Source: CAYONZ01 sp964405465
GTDB lineage: Bacteria > Bdellovibrionota > Bdellovibrionia > Bdellovibrionales > JAMPXM01
Reading direction: 5' to 3'
DNA length: 64,000 bases
Assembly (NCBI GenBank): GCA_964405465.1
Contig: CAYONZ010000006.1
Coordinates: 37,587 to 101,586 of the forward strand
Of this stretch, positions 1-8,299 are shown piece by piece. The notes under the pieces were generated by a model. That model made no database searches. It was not told where the DNA came from and saw only the letters and a program-made list of their open reading frames with translations. The first letter of the stretch is position 1, and every line of letters starts with the position of its first letter. The position numbers and the translations under genes are program-made.

Positions 1-233
1 TTGAAGTTGGGATGAAGTTTACGACACAAGGACCAGATGGGAATCCTCTTGTGGTGCGCGTGATTGAAGTTGAAGATGATCTCGTTGTTGTGGATGGCAA
101 TCATCCGCTTGCTGGGTTAGACATAACCTTTGATTGTTCGGTGTTGGATGTGCGATTGGCGACACATCAAGAACTATTGCAGGGTAGTCAGCTGGATGAT
201 TCGTCTAGTGGGGCCAAAAAAACCATTCATTGA
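1..233 (+). CDS. SlyD-type FKBP peptidyl-prolyl isomerase, C-terminal part
   Basis: The reading frame is open from the window edge (first full codon at 3) to TGA at 231-233, so the start lies outside. The motif DGNHPLAG followed by LDITFDCSVLDVR is the hallmark end of the SlyD/FKBP-like fold, in which the insert-in-flap domain returns to the FKBP core. Family members catalyse proline cis-trans isomerisation and act as cytoplasmic chaperones. The tail is short and lacks the His-rich metal-binding extension of E. coli SlyD, so it may be closer to SlpA/short SlyD. An internal ATG at 12 is unlikely to be the true start because the family domain continues upstream. Confidence 0.85.
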   Translation, partial: EVGMKFTTQGPDGNPLVVRVIEVEDDLVVVDGNHPLAGLDITFDCSVLDVRLATHQELLQGSQLDDSSSGAKKTIH

Positions 234-278
234 GAGCTTGAAGATGGGTATTAAAGAGCTGCGTTTGGTTTTCTTTCG

Positions 279-334
279 CCTTCAATTCACGTCATTTGTT
301 TTTGCTCGCGACGTCTGACCAAAAGAGGAAAATC
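279..334. repeat. Decayed partial copy of the 161-bp palindromic repeat
   Basis: The segment GCCTTCAATTCA at 279-290 and GCTCGCGACGTCTGACCA at 304-321 match, with few changes, the right half of the intact repeats at 13965 and 27964 (there GCCTTCAACTCA and GCTCGCGACGTCCGACCA). The terminal GAGGACAC is degraded to GAGGAAAA. The left half is not recognisable. It lies between two convergent genes. Confidence 0.6.
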
Positions 335-350
335 CGTAGTCCAAAAAAAT

Positions 351-1382
351 TTAAAAATGGCGCCAACCTTTAGGTTCCAACTGTTCCGATTTACCGTCGA
401 GTCGTAGAAGAGTGATGCCATTATTTGCTGGGACGGCTTTTCCGATAATTGTGATGAGGGCTTCTAACTCTGGAAAAGTCGTGATGGCTTTTTGCCATTC
501 AAGTGGATTTAGCGTCATCAATAGTTGATAATCTTCGCCACCGTCCCAGGCTAAATCGTAGGACGAAGCCTTGGGAACTCCCCTTGCAGACAATTCCTGT
601 GCAGCTCGTCGGGTGATGGGGTCGATTGGAATCTGGTTTTCAATCACTTCGAATCCACAATCGGATGAGTTTGCGAGATGATGGATTTCACTGGACAGTC
701 CATCGCTAATATCAATCATCGAGGTCTGAGCCTGGGTCTTAGACAATAGCTTGACGAGGTCAAATCGTGGTTCAGGTTGATGATGTGCTTGAATAAGTAT
801 CTCGTGATCAATTTTGAGCGCCATCAATGCTTTTTCGGAGTGTGATTCGCGGAACTCGAGACACTTGAGGCCAGCTGCGGATTTTCCTAGCGAGCCAGAC
901 ACGGCCAGAAAGTCATTTAGTTTGGCGCCGCTCCGATAGATGGGGTGCCGACTTTCGCCGATGACAGCCACATCAATCATAATCGGACCTGGAGATTTTG
1001 AGGTGTCTCCGCCAACGATTGAAAAATCATACTTCAACTCAAGGGACTTTGCCGTGAGATAAAAATCACGAATAAACCGATCTGGAAGATCATCAGGTAG
1101 AGCCAGCGAGATCACGACATAGAGTGGAAGTCCATTCATCGCGGCCATGTCACTTAGGGCCGAACAAATAGACTTGTGCGCGAGATCATGGGCCGAGAGT
1201 CTGTCACGTTTGAAGTGAATGTTCTCCACTGTTGCGTCACTGCTAAAGAGCATTTGATGTTGGGTTGGTTTTAATACTGCAGCATCGTCTCCGATCCCTT
1301 TGATCACTCGGCTTGAATGGTTTGAGAGTACATCGGAGATCTCAGCGATCATTTCAAATTCAGTACGGGGAGTTCTCGGCAT
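351..1382 (-). CDS. thiL: Thiamine-monophosphate kinase ThiL
   Basis: ThiL phosphorylates thiamine monophosphate to thiamine pyrophosphate with ATP in the cytoplasm, the last step of vitamin B1 cofactor synthesis. The 343-residue protein has the family's N-terminal GIGDDAAVL metal/ATP motif (about residues 29-37), a VGGDTSKS motif in the middle and a C-terminal DLAWDGGEDYQLL segment, all characteristic of the AIR-synthase/ThiL fold. Length matches the family (about 320-350). The ATG at 1382 lies 2 bp after the stop of the cyclic-nucleotide-binding gene, so both are probably one transcript. No other thiamine genes are nearby and no TPP riboswitch was seen upstream. Confidence 0.93.
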   Translation of the reverse strand: MPRTPRTEFEMIAEISDVLSNHSSRVIKGIGDDAAVLKPTQHQMLFSSDATVENIHFKRDRLSAHDLAHKSICSALSDMAAMNGLPLYVVISLALPDDLPDRFIRDFYLTAKSLELKYDFSIVGGDTSKSPGPIMIDVAVIGESRHPIYRSGAKLNDFLAVSGSLGKSAAGLKCLEFRESHSEKALMALKIDHEILIQAHHQPEPRFDLVKLLSKTQAQTSMIDISDGLSSEIHHLANSSDCGFEVIENQIPIDPITRRAAQELSARGVPKASSYDLAWDGGEDYQLLMTLNPLEWQKAITTFPELEALITIIGKAVPANNGITLLRLDGKSEQLEPKGWRHF

Positions 1383-1384
1383 GA

Positions 1385-1822
1385 TTAGCTCTTTTTCGAT
1401 TTTTCGGCTTTTTCGTGGAGATGCATGATTTGGGTGGCAAGATTCTCATCCACGATTCCGTTGCGTTGAAGAATTTGATTGGCATGCTTGAGCTTTGTGA
1501 CAAGACCTCGGGTGAGAGCAACCAGCCATGTTGGTGCCGAATTAATTTGTTCGTTCATGGATTCTGCCGAAAGGACGGTTGCAACAACGTCATCGATGGC
1601 CATTGCATCAGCTGAATGACGTTGGCTCATCAGCAATGCGGATTCGCCTAAGAATTCACCAGGACCCACCAGGCCAATTGGAATGCGATCACCGCTTTTT
1701 TGTAAGCGAGAAATTTCGATGTGGCCCGACTTGATGATAAAAAGAGCTGAACACTCTGCGTTTTCGCGAAAAAGGTACTCGCCACTCGTGAAATGCTTTT
1801 CCTCTATCTTATGTTGGGCCAT
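1385..1822 (-). CDS. Cyclic nucleotide-binding (Crp-like sensor) domain protein
   Basis: A single cyclic nucleotide-binding beta-roll: EYLFRENAECSALFIIKSGHIEI near the N-terminus, then GLVGPGEFLGESALLMSQRHSADAMA, the phosphate-binding cassette region (GEFLGESAL). It ends in a short charged helix instead of a helix-turn-helix, so it is a stand-alone sensor or adaptor, not a Crp-type DNA-binding protein. Start chosen at ATG 1822 because AGGAG sits 6 bp before it and overlaps the alternative GTG at 1828. It is followed closely by thiL. The canonical Arg of the cassette is present in QRHSA, compatible with real nucleotide binding, but the ligand cannot be told. Confidence 0.85.
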   Translation of the reverse strand: MAQHKIEEKHFTSGEYLFRENAECSALFIIKSGHIEISRLQKSGDRIPIGLVGPGEFLGESALLMSQRHSADAMAIDDVVATVLSAESMNEQINSAPTWLVALTRGLVTKLKHANQILQRNGIVDENLATQIMHLHEKAEKSKKS

Positions 1823-1935
1823 TGACACTCCTTTGTCGTGGTGACCAATACTGCTGCTTCTATTCTAGTTGAGTTTCTTGTGAATGCAAACTCCCAGTTG
1901 TTGACTTTCCAATGTGCCGGAGAGACGTTTCACTC

Positions 1936-2541
1936 ATGACAATGAAAAATGGAAGTTTGCAACTCGATGTGGATCCGTTCGAATCTTTTAAGGTTTGGTG
2001 GGACGAGGCTTTACGCTCTGGCGCCATTGAACCAACGGCTATGACGTTGGCAACAGTTAAGCCCGATGGCAGACCAGCGGCACGTGTTGTATTGTGTAAG
2101 GGATTTGATTCGAAGGGATTTCAGTTTTTTACAAACTATAACTCTCCCAAAGCTGATGAGTTGGAAAATTCTCCCGCGGCTAGCTTGGTTTTTTTCTGGG
2201 CTTCTTTCTATCGGCAAGTCCGTATTGAGGGGCGAGTGGAGAAGGTTTCACAGGCAGAGTCAGAGCAGTATTTTAAAACCCGTCCAAGAGGCAGTCAGAT
2301 TGGCGCGTGGTCATCGCCGCAGAGTCAAAAACTGCAAAGTCGTGATCAGTTGATCGAACTCTTGAAGTCCAACGAAGTTCGCTTCGAGGGCAAAGAGGTT
2401 CCGTGTCCTCCACATTGGGGTGGGTATCGTGTGGTCCCTGACCATTTTGAGTTTTGGGAGGGGCGCGAATTTCGACTGCATGAGCGATTTGCTTATCGGT
2501 TGGATCGAACTGGTTGGGTGCTTGAACGCTTGGCTCCGTAG
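1936..2541 (+). CDS. pdxH: Pyridoxamine 5'-phosphate oxidase PdxH
   Basis: FMN-dependent oxidase that turns pyridoxamine/pyridoxine 5'-phosphate into pyridoxal 5'-phosphate (salvage and final step of B6 synthesis). Sequence shows the FMN-binding PDGRPAARVVLCKGF segment, the FFTNYNSPKADEL loop, VRIEGRVEK, the SRPRGSQIGAWSS-like region and the diagnostic C-terminal WVLERLAP. About 201 residues, normal for the family. ATG 1936 is preferred (GGAGAG 11 bp upstream); ATG 1912 would add eight residues and lacks a ribosome binding site. It is transcribed divergently from the cyclic-nucleotide-binding gene, with about 110 bp between starts. Confidence 0.95.
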   Translation: MTMKNGSLQLDVDPFESFKVWWDEALRSGAIEPTAMTLATVKPDGRPAARVVLCKGFDSKGFQFFTNYNSPKADELENSPAASLVFFWASFYRQVRIEGRVEKVSQAESEQYFKTRPRGSQIGAWSSPQSQKLQSRDQLIELLKSNEVRFEGKEVPCPPHWGGYRVVPDHFEFWEGREFRLHERFAYRLDRTGWVLERLAP

Positions 2542-2577
2542 GGAGTGGACCTGTTTTTTAGGTTTTGTCCAGTCCCA

Positions 2578-2607
2578 ATCCAGACACAGATCCAGACACA
2601 GATACAG
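2578..2607. repeat. Short 12-bp tandem repeat
   Basis: ATCCAGACACAG is repeated twice and followed by a partial third unit (ATACAG), in the gap between the convergent pdxH and HIT genes. No stem-loop with a T tract is evident here. Confidence 0.7.
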
Positions 2608-2613
2608 TTAAAA

Positions 2614-2952
2614 TCATCCTGGGGGCCATTGCATTTGCCGTCCGCCCAAAATGTGAATGTGCAGGTGAAAAACGGACTGGCCACCGTCACCATTGGTGTT
2701 GATAACAGTGCGAAATCCACTTTCGAGCAAGCCTTCATTTTTCGCTATCTCTTGGACTTTACAAATCATGTGTCCCATTAGACTTGCATCGGCAGGAGTG
2801 AGCTCTGCCAGTGAGCGAATGTATTTTTTTGGTATGAGCAAAATATGTGTCGGCGCCTGGGGAGTGATGTCTCGAAAAGCAAGGCAGAGGTCGTCTTCGT
2901 AGACGATTTTAGCTGGAATTTCTTTGTTGATAATTTTATTAAAAATAGTCAC
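2614..2952 (-). CDS. HIT family nucleotide hydrolase (HinT-like)
   Basis: A 112-residue histidine-triad protein. The C-terminal HLHIHILGG is the H-x-H-x-H signature that attacks nucleoside phosphoramidates and adenylates; N-terminal IFNKIINKEIPAKIVYEDD is typical of the HinT branch. It starts with GTG at 2952, with GGAG 8 bp upstream. Length and domain coverage are normal. It follows the OsmC gene on the same strand by 14 bp, so the two are probably co-transcribed. Usual substrates are AMP-lysine-type adducts; the physiological role is generally unclear. Confidence 0.93.
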   Translation of the reverse strand: MTIFNKIINKEIPAKIVYEDDLCLAFRDITPQAPTHILLIPKKYIRSLAELTPADASLMGHMICKVQEIAKNEGLLESGFRTVINTNGDGGQSVFHLHIHILGGRQMQWPPG

Positions 2953-2966
2953 AGGGTTGACTCCTC

Positions 2967-3374
2967 TCAGTCAGGGTAGTGAAAAATAATTGGCGATTCA
3001 ATTTCTGGATGCAGGCTTCGATGCACAGGGCAGGTGTTCGCAGCAAGTTCAAGTTTTTTACGATAATCACGCGAGACACCTGCAGGCATGTGAAGGTTCA
3101 CCACCAGCTTAGAAATTCGTCGAGGGTTGGTGTACATTTCCTTTTCGACACTGGCTCGAGCTCCACGCAAATCGATGTTGTCCCGTTCTGCCATAATAGC
3201 CATCACGGTTAGAATACAGCTCCCAAGTGCTGCACCCATCAAATCAGTTGGCGAAAACCTTTCGCCTCTTCCGTTATTGTCTTTTGGGGCGTCTGTTTCG
3301 ATTCTGGATTGTGACGGTTCATGAATCAATTCGCAGTGTTTATCACCTTGGTAGGTCACTTGCATTCGGACCAT
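2967..3374 (-). CDS. OsmC/Ohr family protein
   Basis: A 135-residue OsmC-fold protein. These are thiol-dependent peroxidases acting on organic hydroperoxides in the cytoplasm, or relatives of the YhfA type. The segment GERFSPTDLMGAALGSCILTVMA contains the first conserved Cys, and NTCPVHRSLHP contains the second redox Cys, so both catalytic thiols are present. ATG 3374 has AGGAGA 5 bp upstream. First gene of a short operon with the HIT gene. The exact subgroup (OsmC, Ohr or YhfA-like) is not certain; the C-terminal NTCPVHRSL pattern is closest to YhfA/OsmC-like members. Confidence 0.88.
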   Translation of the reverse strand: MVRMQVTYQGDKHCELIHEPSQSRIETDAPKDNNGRGERFSPTDLMGAALGSCILTVMAIMAERDNIDLRGARASVEKEMYTNPRRISKLVVNLHMPAGVSRDYRKKLELAANTCPVHRSLHPEIESPIIFHYPD

Positions 3375-3620
3375 TCTACTCTCCTTAGATGTGAGTTTGC
3401 TCAGGGTACCTTTTTTTTGCTTGGGAGCGAATTACTTTTTTTATAAATTTAGGAGTGAAATTAGCTGTGAATTAAACTGTGAAATTGTGTTGGTTCGTTT
3501 TGAGGGATTTTGCGATTCCTAATTGCGGCGTCTTGACATCCTGAGATTAAGTCTCAAACTACTTGTACTATAGTATCGTGGTGGCAGTGGTGATATTTGT
3601 TCTTAAGAAGCGAGGATGTA

Positions 3621-4208
3621 ATGAAAAGTTATAAACAGATTTTGTTTTCGTTGTTGGCTTTGGCGACTCTTTCGGGGTGTGGAATTCAGGCCATTCCTGA
3701 ATCAAAAAATTCAGTTGATGCAACCTTGGCTGAGGTGACCAATCAGTATAAACGTCGGACAGACTTGGTGCCCAATTTAGTTGAGACCGTGAAGGGTTTT
3801 GCGAAACAAGAGAGCAAAGTTTTGACTGATGTGGTTGAAGCCCGTGCGAAAGCGACGAGTGTGCAAATCGATATTTCCAAAGCTAAGCCTGAAGATATCA
3901 AGCGCTATCAAGAGGCACAGGGGCAGTTAGGACAGGCTCTAGGAAGGCTGTTGGCCGTTCAGGAATCCTACCCACAATTGAAATCAGACAAGAATTTTTT
4001 GGCTCTTCAAGATGAACTTGCGGGAACTGAAAATAGAATCACATACGCACGGCAGAAACATATTGATGCGATAAATGAGTTTAATAATTTAGTAACAGTG
4101 CCTCCCACGAGCTGGGTGAACTCAATGTTCTATCATTTTAGCAAGATGGAGCAGTGGGGAGCAGAAGTGACGGCCGAAGAAAAGAAGGCACCTAAGGTTC
4201 AATTTTAA
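3621..4208 (+). CDS. LemA family lipoprotein
   Basis: LemA proteins are single-anchor helical envelope proteins of unknown biochemical role, often encoded beside TPM-domain proteins. The start at ATG 3621 gives a lipoprotein signal (LATLSGC lipobox, Cys about residue 20), then NQYKRRTDLVPNLVETVKGFAKQE, the core LemA motif, and a C-terminal ENRITYARQKHIDAINEFN helix. An in-frame upstream start at 3597 would place extra residues before the signal peptide and is less likely. It is the first gene of a LemA-TPM-TPM operon (16-bp gap, then overlap). About 245 bp upstream contains no gene. Confidence 0.93.
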   Translation: MKSYKQILFSLLALATLSGCGIQAIPESKNSVDATLAEVTNQYKRRTDLVPNLVETVKGFAKQESKVLTDVVEARAKATSVQIDISKAKPEDIKRYQEAQGQLGQALGRLLAVQESYPQLKSDKNFLALQDELAGTENRITYARQKHIDAINEFNNLVTVPPTSWVNSMFYHFSKMEQWGAEVTAEEKKAPKVQF

Positions 4209-4223
4209 GTCTGGAAGTATTAA

Positions 4224-4976
4224 ATGAGATATATTTACTCGTGTGTGCTGATCATGATGTTGGCGCTCGTTCAGTCAGAACAAGTTTGGGGGGCTTTGTC
4301 TGCCGCAGATTTTTTTGTTCCTGAACTGACGGGGCCAGTGGTTGATGATGCGCGAGTAATAGATGGGGCTTCATTCGAAGAATTGAATACCAATTTAAGA
4401 GCACTCTATGAGCGGGGTGGTTCGCAAATTCAAATATTAACGGTTAAGGGACTTGAAGGTTTACCTATCGAAGCAGCCTCACTTCGGGTCGTCGAAAAAT
4501 GGAAACTCGGCACTCAGAAGAGTGACAATGGAATTTTGGTATTGGTGGCCCCTCGCGAGCGAAAAGTGCGCATCGAAGTGGGGCGGGGGCGAGAAGGTCT
4601 CTTGACCGATATGGGGTCTGGCCAGATTATTCGAGAAGTGATGATCCCCTATTTTAAACAAAACCTATTTGGTGTCGGGGTGGTTGCTGGAGTTCGAGCC
4701 ATTCTCGCTAGAACTGACTCGGAATATGTCTGGTCCGGTGAGGATTTGCCCCAACCTCGAGCCAGGGGCTCTGCCGACAGTTCGACTGCGGTTATTTTGT
4801 TTTGGGCCATTATTGTTTTGCTGACCATTGTATTGAGGATTTTCAAAGGTGGCGGTGGCTTGCGCGGTGGAGGGTATTACACCTCCGGTGGCTGGGGATC
4901 CGGCGGCAGGTCGGGTGGAGGTTGGTCTGGTGGTGGTGGCGGCTTTAGCGGCGGTGGCGCTTCGGGGGACTGGTGA
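4224..4976 (+). CDS. TPM-domain (YgcG-type) exported membrane protein
   Basis: Signal peptide at the N-terminus, then a TPM domain (GPVVDDARVIDGASFEELN, IQILTVKGLEG, DNGILVLVAPRERKVRIEVGRG, GLLTDMGSGQII), one transmembrane helix near residue 190 (TAVILFWAIIVLLTIVLRI) and a Gly/Ser-rich tail ending in GGGASGDW. This is the usual YgcG architecture: a periplasm-facing TPM domain and a low-complexity Gly-rich end. The family is associated with LemA and in plants with photosystem II repair; a phosphatase activity has been reported for some members. GGAAG lies before ATG 4224. Its TGA overlaps the ATG of the next gene. Confidence 0.9.
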   Translation: MRYIYSCVLIMMLALVQSEQVWGALSAADFFVPELTGPVVDDARVIDGASFEELNTNLRALYERGGSQIQILTVKGLEGLPIEAASLRVVEKWKLGTQKSDNGILVLVAPRERKVRIEVGRGREGLLTDMGSGQIIREVMIPYFKQNLFGVGVVAGVRAILARTDSEYVWSGEDLPQPRARGSADSSTAVILFWAIIVLLTIVLRIFKGGGGLRGGGYYTSGGWGSGGRSGGGWSGGGGGFSGGGASGDW

Positions 4977-5641
4977 TGAAAAGAGCTTGGTTGAGCGAGT
5001 ATCTGACAGACAATGGTGCAAGGCAAATCGAGGCCGCCGTTGGGCGAGTGGAAAAGGTAACCCTTGGGGAAGTGGTTCCCGTTGTCGTTGGACGATCCAC
5101 CACTCCGTTGCGGCTGAAGTACTTTTTGTGGATCTTGTTTAGTGTGTTTTTTGTCGGTTTAGTTGAAATGAGTTTTTCTTTTTTCTGGTGGGAGCCTCTG
5201 TGGTGGCAGCGTCTGCCAAGTGTGGCGGGAGCGTTTGTAGTGAGCTACCTGGTTGCCAACACTGTTGCGAGATTTTCTATTCTTGAGCGTTTAGCAATTG
5301 GGTCACAGGCCTTGCAGCAGTCAGTCTGGCGGCGGGCTGAGCTTGAATTTTATCGCTCAAAGATCAATGAGACAAACTCGCACGCGGGAGTGTTGATCTT
5401 TGTTTCGATTTTTGAACGCAAGGCTGTTGTTTTGGCAGACTCGCGGATCGCCTCCAGGGTTGGCCAGCATGAATGGCAGGCGGTGGTCGATATCTTAATT
5501 GAAAATCTTAAAAAGAAAGATCTGGCCCGCGGCTTTGACCTTGCGATCGATCGCGCTGGGCAGATTTTGGCTCAGCATTTTTCAGGGGAAAAAAATAAGC
5601 ACAACGAAATTGAAAATCGGCTTATCGTCCACGACTATTGA
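4976..5641 (+). CDS. Second TPM-domain membrane protein
   Basis: A 221-residue protein translationally coupled to the previous gene (TGATG overlap; an alternative GTG lies at 4973). It starts with MKRAWLSEYLTDNGARQIEAAVGRVEKVTLGEVVPVVV, the first TPM half, has two membrane helices (about residues 43-65 and 78-97) inserted inside the domain, and resumes with GVLIFVSIFERKAVVLADSRI. This split TPM-TM-TM-TPM form is the usual partner of YgcG-like proteins. The function is inferred only from the operon with LemA. It ends tail-to-tail with the acyltransferase gene, overlapping by 7 bp. Confidence 0.8.
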   Translation: MKRAWLSEYLTDNGARQIEAAVGRVEKVTLGEVVPVVVGRSTTPLRLKYFLWILFSVFFVGLVEMSFSFFWWEPLWWQRLPSVAGAFVVSYLVANTVARFSILERLAIGSQALQQSVWRRAELEFYRSKINETNSHAGVLIFVSIFERKAVVLADSRIASRVGQHEWQAVVDILIENLKKKDLARGFDLAIDRAGQILAQHFSGEKNKHNEIENRLIVHDY

Positions 5642-6540
5642 GCTGTTAGAATTTGAGATAAGCGAAGATCTTTGGCTTTCCAAATGTCGTTGATCCACAC
5701 TTCAAATTCAGCTCTAAGTTCAGAGCTTAAATTAATTTCTCCTTTGAGAAATTTTTCTGGAATATTTATTTCGTTGGCTTCAAGGTAAATGGCTTGAATC
5801 TTGCCGCATAGAAAGCTCCAAAAGCTTTTGTCGTTTTGAGGATAGGCCACCGTGATATCTAGCATGGTGTTGAGCTGGCTGTTCATGGCATCAAGTACGT
5901 AGGTGATTCCACCTGCTTTAGGTTTTAATAGATATTTGAACGGTGACTGCTGTGCGCTTTGCTTGCGAGTGGTAAATCGCGTCCCTTCTGCAAAAACCAA
6001 AATAGAGGCCGGGCGACCACGCAATTTTTCACAAGCCATTTTGGCAGCTTGAAAATCTTTAAGTTTTAACTCCGGAAATTTCGCGAGAGTGTCTTTTGAG
6101 TATCTTTTCATAAAAGGATAGTCGAGTGCTTTCCACGCGACACCAATAAATGGGACCCACTTCAATTCATCTTTGAGAAAAAATCGAAAGAACGGAATTT
6201 TTCGATTGAAGACAAACTGTAAACTTAGAATATCGACCCACGATTGGTGATTTGATATAACTAAATATGTTTTGGTTGTCGCCTCCAGGCTTTGCAAGGA
6301 CGGTGGAAGGCTAATGCGAAATTTGGGACGTAGAATATGGCGAATGTATTGATTGTTGCATGATATCCAGGCTTCGGCGACATGGATCATGCACGAGGAA
6401 ATTTTGTTTTTAATGCGAAGAAATGGCACCACGGTTTTCATCGCAAAAAGTGGATACATAATGGTGCACCAAAACACAGTGTTTGCGGTGATGAATATAA
6501 TCGACACTAATCCGAGTAAAGGACTCAATATCTCCAGCAT
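5635..6540 (-). CDS. 1-acylglycerol-3-phosphate-type acyltransferase (PlsC/YihG-like)
   Basis: PlsC-superfamily acyltransferase of the inner membrane, which moves an acyl chain onto lysophosphatidic acid or a related lysolipid. NHQSWVDIL (NHxxxxD catalytic motif, about residue 98) and FAEGTRFTTRKQSA (substrate-phosphate-binding EGTR block) are intact. An N-terminal hydrophobic helix (LLGLVSIIFITANTVFWCTIMYPLF) anchors it. The RKQSAQQSPFKYLLKPKAGG segment after the EGTR box is typical of the longer YihG/LCLAT1-like branch, not of minimal PlsC. 301 residues. Single gene divergent from murJ. Confidence 0.9.
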   Translation of the reverse strand: MLEILSPLLGLVSIIFITANTVFWCTIMYPLFAMKTVVPFLRIKNKISSCMIHVAEAWISCNNQYIRHILRPKFRISLPPSLQSLEATTKTYLVISNHQSWVDILSLQFVFNRKIPFFRFFLKDELKWVPFIGVAWKALDYPFMKRYSKDTLAKFPELKLKDFQAAKMACEKLRGRPASILVFAEGTRFTTRKQSAQQSPFKYLLKPKAGGITYVLDAMNSQLNTMLDITVAYPQNDKSFWSFLCGKIQAIYLEANEINIPEKFLKGEINLSSELRAEFEVWINDIWKAKDLRLSQILTAQ

Positions 6541-6724
6541 GCGGTCTCCTTTTTGAGCGGGCCATTAACTTCTGGTGGTTCTTGTGGCTTGCTTGCCATC
6601 GCTCGAAATTCATTTTGTTCGAAAATTATTGGTAACAGTATTCGGCTAAATCGTCGAGTCGCAATGAGCCGTCTCGAGATGAATTGAGGTTGCGTGGGTT
6701 GTCGCAACTTGGGTACGATTAAAC

Positions 6725-8299
6725 ATGGAAAAAGCAAAGAATAAATCTGGCGCGTTGATGGTCGCCTTAGGAATTTTATTGAGTCGCCTCGCGGGGTTGA
6801 TACGCGAACGAGTGTTTGCGCATTACTTTGGAAACTCAGATGCCGGGGATGCGTTTAAAGCGGCTTTGAAAATTCCCAATTTTTTGCAGAACCTTTTTGG
6901 TGAAGGGGTGCTATCAGCCTCCTTTATTCCAGTGTATGCCGCTTCGTTGGCCCAAAAAAATGAGGAAGATGCCTCCGAGGTGGCGTCGGTCATAGGTAGT
7001 CTACTTTTTGTGAGTACCTCGGTGCTCGTGGTCGTCGGGACCTTAGCTACCCCATGGATGATTGATCTTATTGCTCCAGGGTTTGTTGGGGCAAAACGTG
7101 ATCTTTGTATACATATTGTTCAGGTTCTATTTCCGGGAACGGGTTTCTTGGTGATGAGCGCTTGGTGCTTGGGAATTCTCAATAGCCACCGTCGGTTTTT
7201 TCTTTCGTATGTGGCACCCGTCGTATGGAATCTGAGTCTCATCTTTGGATTGATTTTCTATGGGGGAAGCTCGGCCCAAGAGAACTTGGCAATCGTGGCG
7301 GCCTGGAGTTTGTTTGTAGGAAGTTTTTTGCAATTCATCGTTCAATTGCCGACCGCTCTTCGGTTGGCGAAAAAATTGCGTCCAAACTTTCGCATTCGCT
7401 CTGAGCCAGTGAAGGTTGTATTGAGAAACTTTTCTCCGGTCGTGGTGTCTCGGGGCGTGGTTCAGGTCAGTGCCTACATCGACAATATGTTGGCGAGTCT
7501 ATTGCCGACGGGCGCGGTTTCGGCATTGGCTTACGCGCAAACTCTCTATCTTTTACCTGTGAGTCTTTTTGGGATGAGCGTATCCGTAGCGGAGCTGCCC
7601 GCAATGTCTTCAGCGGTTGGAACGAGCGAGGAGATTAATTCTTACCTTCGAGAACGACTAGCGCGAGCGACACGCCAAGTGGCTTTTTTTGTAATTCCCT
7701 CAGCAGCCGCATTTTTGTTTTTAGGCGATTCAATTGTGGGCGCGATTTTTCAAACCGGTTCGTTTGTCGAACGTGACACACATTTGGTTTGGTTCGTTTT
7801 GGCTGGATCTGCCGTAGGGCTCTTAGCTTCAACGGTCGGTCGGCTCTACTCTTCGACCTTCTATAGTTTGCGCGATACCAGAACACCACTGAAGTTTGCA
7901 TTGGTGCGGGTGTTCTTTACCACCTGCCTTGGGTACGCGGGGGCTATGTGGGCTCCAAAGCTTTTTGCTGTTGAACAGATTTGGGGTACAGTCGGGTTGA
8001 CCGTGACAGCGGGTCTTGCCGGATGGATTGAGTTTTCATTGCTTCGCCGCAGTCTTCAGCGAAAAATTGGGCAAGTTCAATTGCATTTTCGATTTCAAAT
8101 GCAGGTTTGGTTTTGTGCTCTGCTGAGTGCCGCCTTCGGATATTTGTGTAAAGAAAAACTGTTTATATTTTCTTACGTGATTTTGAAGGCGGTCGCCGTT
8201 TTGGGAGTTTATGGGTCGATGTTTTTTATTATCGCTTACCTGTTAAAGATTCCTGAAGCCACGCAAACTGTTGAACGATTACGTCGTTACCTTTCTTGA
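6725..8299 (+). CDS. murJ: Lipid II flippase MurJ
   Basis: MurJ flips the peptidoglycan precursor lipid II across the inner membrane. The 524-residue protein begins with ALMVALGILLSRLAGLIRERVFAHYFG, the conserved TM1 segment with the functional SR-x-x-G-x-x-R pattern, followed by AFKAALKIPNFLQNLFGEGVLSASFIPVY, the family signature. About fourteen hydrophobic segments are present, and the C-terminal length is normal. ATG 6725. Its 3' end overlaps the convergent secreted-protein gene by 13 bp. Confidence 0.96.
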   Translation: MEKAKNKSGALMVALGILLSRLAGLIRERVFAHYFGNSDAGDAFKAALKIPNFLQNLFGEGVLSASFIPVYAASLAQKNEEDASEVASVIGSLLFVSTSVLVVVGTLATPWMIDLIAPGFVGAKRDLCIHIVQVLFPGTGFLVMSAWCLGILNSHRRFFLSYVAPVVWNLSLIFGLIFYGGSSAQENLAIVAAWSLFVGSFLQFIVQLPTALRLAKKLRPNFRIRSEPVKVVLRNFSPVVVSRGVVQVSAYIDNMLASLLPTGAVSALAYAQTLYLLPVSLFGMSVSVAELPAMSSAVGTSEEINSYLRERLARATRQVAFFVIPSAAAFLFLGDSIVGAIFQTGSFVERDTHLVWFVLAGSAVGLLASTVGRLYSSTFYSLRDTRTPLKFALVRVFFTTCLGYAGAMWAPKLFAVEQIWGTVGLTVTAGLAGWIEFSLLRRSLQRKIGQVQLHFRFQMQVWFCALLSAAFGYLCKEKLFIFSYVILKAVAVLGVYGSMFFIIAYLLKIPEATQTVERLRRYLS

